This document shows, piece by piece, positions 61,538-64,000 of a DNA stretch of 64,000 nt. Position 1 is the stretch's first letter. Each line of letters starts with the position of its first letter. The stretch spans positions 29,086 to 93,085 of the forward strand of contig SVBX01000012.1 in the NCBI GenBank assembly GCA_015058655.1, in the 5' to 3' direction. The DNA comes from Pseudoselenomonas ruminantium. Lineage in GTDB: Bacteria > Bacillota > Negativicutes > Selenomonadales > Selenomonadaceae. The translations under genes and the position numbers were made by a program. A model generated the notes under the pieces. It was not told the origin of the DNA. It made no database searches and saw only the letters and a program-made list of their open reading frames with translations.

Positions 61538-63877
61538 ATGGCACTTTTTCATAGCAAAGTCTACGGCATTGTCCAGGGGGTTGGCTTCCGTCCCTTCGTC
61601 AGCCGCCTGGCAGCTGAGTTCAATATTTTCGGCAGTGTCTGCAACAAAGGCCCTTATGTGGAGATTTTTGCCCAAGGCCCAACGGAAAACCTGGAGCAGT
61701 TCTTCAAGGCTCTGGAAGAACGCCCGCCAGAGCGCTCCGCCATATTGAAAGTCGAGACAGAAGAGATACAGTCTGGTCAGGCGTTCCAAACTTTTGAAAT
61801 AATCGAAAGCGAAAAGGAAGCCGGGGAGATTTTTGTCTCTCCGGACATTGCCACCTGTGACAAGTGCCGGGCAGAACTCTTTGACCCCCATGACCGCCGC
61901 TACCTGCACCCCTTCATCAACTGCACCGCCTGCGGCCCCCGGCTCACTATCCTGGACTCCATGCCCTATGACAGGGAGCGCACCAGCATGGGAGAATTCC
62001 CCATGTGCGAAAAGTGCGCAGAAGAATATCATAGTCCCGCTACCCGTCGCTACGATGCCCAGCCTGTGTGCTGCAATGACTGCGGGCCGGAACTTTACCT
62101 CATAAGCGAGCCGCAGGTGCGAGGAACCGAAGCCCTGCAAAGAGCCAGGCAATGCCTGCGGCAGGGCGGCATTGTGGCCATCAAGGGCATTGGCGGCTTC
62201 CACCTCTCCTGCGACGCCCAAAACAGTGCAGCTGTGTCAAGGCTGAGGCAGCTCAAGCATCGGCCCGTGAAGCCCTTTGCTCTGATGATGAAAGATATGG
62301 CTGCCGTCGAAAGGGAATGTAACATAGAACCGGGACAGGAAACCGTCCTCACGGGACATCAGAAGCCAATCCTGCTTTTGAAGCGTAGAATGGACAGCAA
62401 ACTGGCCCCGGAAATTGCCCCGGGCAATCCCAAAGTGGGTGTCATGCTGCCTTACACCCCCCTGCATATGCTGCTCTTCGCTTACCCTGACGGAGAGGAT
62501 TTCCCCGACAGCCTGGTGATGACCAGCGGCAATCCCTCCGGCGCTCCCATCTGCCGCACAGATGAGGACGCCGTGGAAGCTCTCTCAGGTTTCTGCGACT
62601 TGATGCTTTCTCACAACCGCCAGATAAGATTACGAGCCGACGATTCCGTCATGGACTGGCTGGAAGGGCATCCCTACATGATACGCCGCAGCCGCGGCTA
62701 TGCCCCCCTGCCTTTTATGCTGAGCGGGGCTTTTTCCAAAGACGCCGCTGTGCTGGGGATAGGCGGAGAACTCAAGAATACCTTCTGCCTGGGCAAGGGA
62801 AATCTGCTCTACCCATCCCCCTATATCGGCGACATGAGCGACCTGCGCACGGTGCAGGCCTTGCGGGAATCCATCAAGCGCATGGCAGAACTTCTGGAAA
62901 CGGAACCAAAGATGGTTGCCTGCGACCTGCATCCCCGTTATAACACCACGGCAGCAGCAAAGGAACTTGGTCTGCCCCTGCTGCCCCTTCAGCACCACTA
63001 TGCCCATATCCTTTCCTGCATGGCCGAAAATGACTGCCAGGAACCGGTCATAGGCGTTTCCTTTGACGGCACAGGCTACGGCACCGATGGCACCATCTGG
63101 GGTGGCGAGATACTGAAGGCAGATTACCAGGGTTTTGAGCGCCTGGGCTATATCCGTCCCTTCCCGCAGACAGGAGGTGACAAAGCTTCCCGCGAGGGCT
63201 GGCGCATAGCCGTTGCCATGCTCTATGGGCTGACCAAAGACCAGGAACAGGTAAGGGAGCTTAATCAAAAGCTGAACCTTTGCCCCGATCAGGAACTAGC
63301 TGCCCAATTCCTGATGGCAGACAAGCAGCTAAACGCCATAAAATCCACCAGCGCAGGCAGGCTCTTTGATGCAGTCAGCGCCCTGCTGGGCATCCGCCAA
63401 AGCTCTACCTTCGAGGGAGAGGCCTCCATGTATCTGGAGTTCGCTGCAGAAGCCTATGAAAACCGCTTCTGCGCAGGCATCCGTCCAGACATCGCCCGGC
63501 TGGAAATGGAGCAATCCTCTCTGGTGCCAGACTGCCCTCCAGCAGTTCCCTTTGAGATGCCCACGGAAAAACTCTTTGCCGCCCTCTTGCAGCAACGGCT
63601 CAAGGAGGATGCAGACATAGAGCAACTGGCCTTCAAGTTCCATGCGGGCCTGGCCGCTCAGATTGTCGAAGCCTGCAAGCTGGCCCGCCAGAAAACAGGA
63701 CTTGGCACCGTTGCCCTCTCCGGCGGCGTCTTCCAGAATCACCTACTGATGCGCCTGGTATTGCCTCCCCTCAGAAAAGAAGGCTTCCAAGTGCTGAAAC
63801 ACAGCCTGGTGCCCCCCAATGACGGAGGCATAGCCCTGGGACAGGCGGCAGCCGCCCTTCACAGGCTGAAGCTTTGA
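61538..63877 (+). CDS. hypF: Carbamoyltransferase HypF, [NiFe]-hydrogenase maturation
   Basis: A 779-aa multidomain enzyme that makes the cyano ligand of [NiFe] hydrogenases from carbamoyl phosphate, passing it to HypE. The acylphosphatase domain (about 1-90; VYGIVQGVGFRPFVSRLA) is followed by two zinc fingers (about 105-185; CDKCRAELFD, INCTACGPR, CEKCAEEY, CNDCGPE), a YrdC-like domain (about 195-380) and the Kae1-like carbamoyltransferase (about 385-775; LQHHYAHILSCMAEN and LSGGVFQNHLLMRL). I chose the ATG at 61538 (AGGAG 8 nt upstream). No other hyp gene is in the window; they may follow to the right. Confidence 0.96.
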   Translation: MALFHSKVYGIVQGVGFRPFVSRLAAEFNIFGSVCNKGPYVEIFAQGPTENLEQFFKALEERPPERSAILKVETEEIQSGQAFQTFEIIESEKEAGEIFVSPDIATCDKCRAELFDPHDRRYLHPFINCTACGPRLTILDSMPYDRERTSMGEFPMCEKCAEEYHSPATRRYDAQPVCCNDCGPELYLISEPQVRGTEALQRARQCLRQGGIVAIKGIGGFHLSCDAQNSAAVSRLRQLKHRPVKPFALMMKDMAAVERECNIEPGQETVLTGHQKPILLLKRRMDSKLAPEIAPGNPKVGVMLPYTPLHMLLFAYPDGEDFPDSLVMTSGNPSGAPICRTDEDAVEALSGFCDLMLSHNRQIRLRADDSVMDWLEGHPYMIRRSRGYAPLPFMLSGAFSKDAAVLGIGGELKNTFCLGKGNLLYPSPYIGDMSDLRTVQALRESIKRMAELLETEPKMVACDLHPRYNTTAAAKELGLPLLPLQHHYAHILSCMAENDCQEPVIGVSFDGTGYGTDGTIWGGEILKADYQGFERLGYIRPFPQTGGDKASREGWRIAVAMLYGLTKDQEQVRELNQKLNLCPDQELAAQFLMADKQLNAIKSTSAGRLFDAVSALLGIRQSSTFEGEASMYLEFAAEAYENRFCAGIRPDIARLEMEQSSLVPDCPPAVPFEMPTEKLFAALLQQRLKEDADIEQLAFKFHAGLAAQIVEACKLARQKTGLGTVALSGGVFQNHLLMRLVLPPLRKEGFQVLKHSLVPPNDGGIALGQAAAALHRLKL

Positions 63878-63924
63878 CCCTGGAAACGTAAGTGAAGCAA
63901 CATAAAAGGACATTCCCTGCGAAA

Positions 63925-64000
63925 ATGCTCATGTACGGTAAGGAAGCAAGCAACCGAAAACAAGAGATAGACCGCCAGCACTACACTATTCCGAACCAAA
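63925..64000 (+). CDS. Possible 5' fragment of a gene cut by the window edge
   Basis: From the ATG at 63925 a frame stays open for 25 codons to the window end (MLMYGKEASNRKQEIDRQHY and on). A weak AAAGGA lies about 17 nt upstream, too far for a good site. I do not recognise the sequence; it may be chance. Confidence 0.2.
   Translation, partial: MLMYGKEASNRKQEIDRQHYTIPNQ

Overview
The window reads as a chromosomal segment of an anaerobic Negativicutes bacterium, most likely Selenomonadaceae (Selenomonas-like). This is an inference from gene content and order: Firmicutes-type synteny (ispA-dxs-tlyA-nadK-argR-recN; cysS-mrnC-rlmB-sigH; polA-mutM-coaE; RNase J; a SigH-type sigma factor) sits together with an outer-membrane secretin and a Tad pilus system, a combination expected of diderm Firmicutes. 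I see no rRNA, tRNA, CRISPR array, prophage or complete insertion sequence.

Layout. 46-5737 (minus): a Tad/Flp pilus operon, cpaB-cpaC-two CpaE/TadZ-like ATPases-tadB-flp. 6216-9418 (plus): two tandem membrane receptors with degenerate GGDEF domains. 9448-10447: prepilin peptidase and a DUF192 protein. 10520-15826 (minus): fur-hemZ-hisS-aspS. 15967-21083 (minus): ftsK and the SAH-recycling pair ahcY-mtaD. 21202-22082 (minus): a two-gene Panacea-type toxin-antitoxin-like module. 22265-31569 (minus): a long housekeeping operon, ispA-dxs-tlyA-nadK-argR-recN-nudix-M50-scpA-scpB. 31766-34677 (minus): RNase J and malate dehydrogenase. 34888-40784 (minus): L,D-transpeptidase-polA-mutM-coaE-slt. 40909-44916 (minus): cysE-MATE-cobD-cobC. 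45051-50440 (minus): lacZ and alpha-galactosidase. 50868-51074 (plus): a 68-aa orphan. 51180-61217 (minus): exported CbiK, sigH, cysS-mrnC-thyX-rlmB, hflX, aroE and pncB. 61538-63877 (plus): hypF.

How the genes work together. The left 10 kb is a surface module: pilin, secretin, inner-membrane platform and polarity ATPases, a nearby prepilin peptidase, and two c-di-GMP-type receptor proteins. The middle is core metabolism and genome maintenance (isoprenoids, NADP, DNA repair, condensin, DNA polymerase I). The right part covers beta- and alpha-galactoside use, sulfur and cobalamin steps, and hydrogenase maturation.

Most notable signals: (i) a family of three dispersed intergenic palindromic repeats (5999-6153, 12389-12543, 50534-50733). 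Two are inverted copies with one mismatch in 155 bp, and all three keep the same asymmetric 3-nt mismatch near the ends. (ii) Two adjacent Tad ATPases have complementary P-loop defects that could build one composite ATP site. (iii) HflX has an N-terminal domain with a complete JAMM-type metalloprotease motif. (iv) A Panacea-type module carries an unrecognised partner and a palindrome inside its promoter. (v) Tandem Cache-HAMP receptors carry EGDEF/EADEF in place of GGDEF. All calls were made by eye from sequence and translations; no database search was run.
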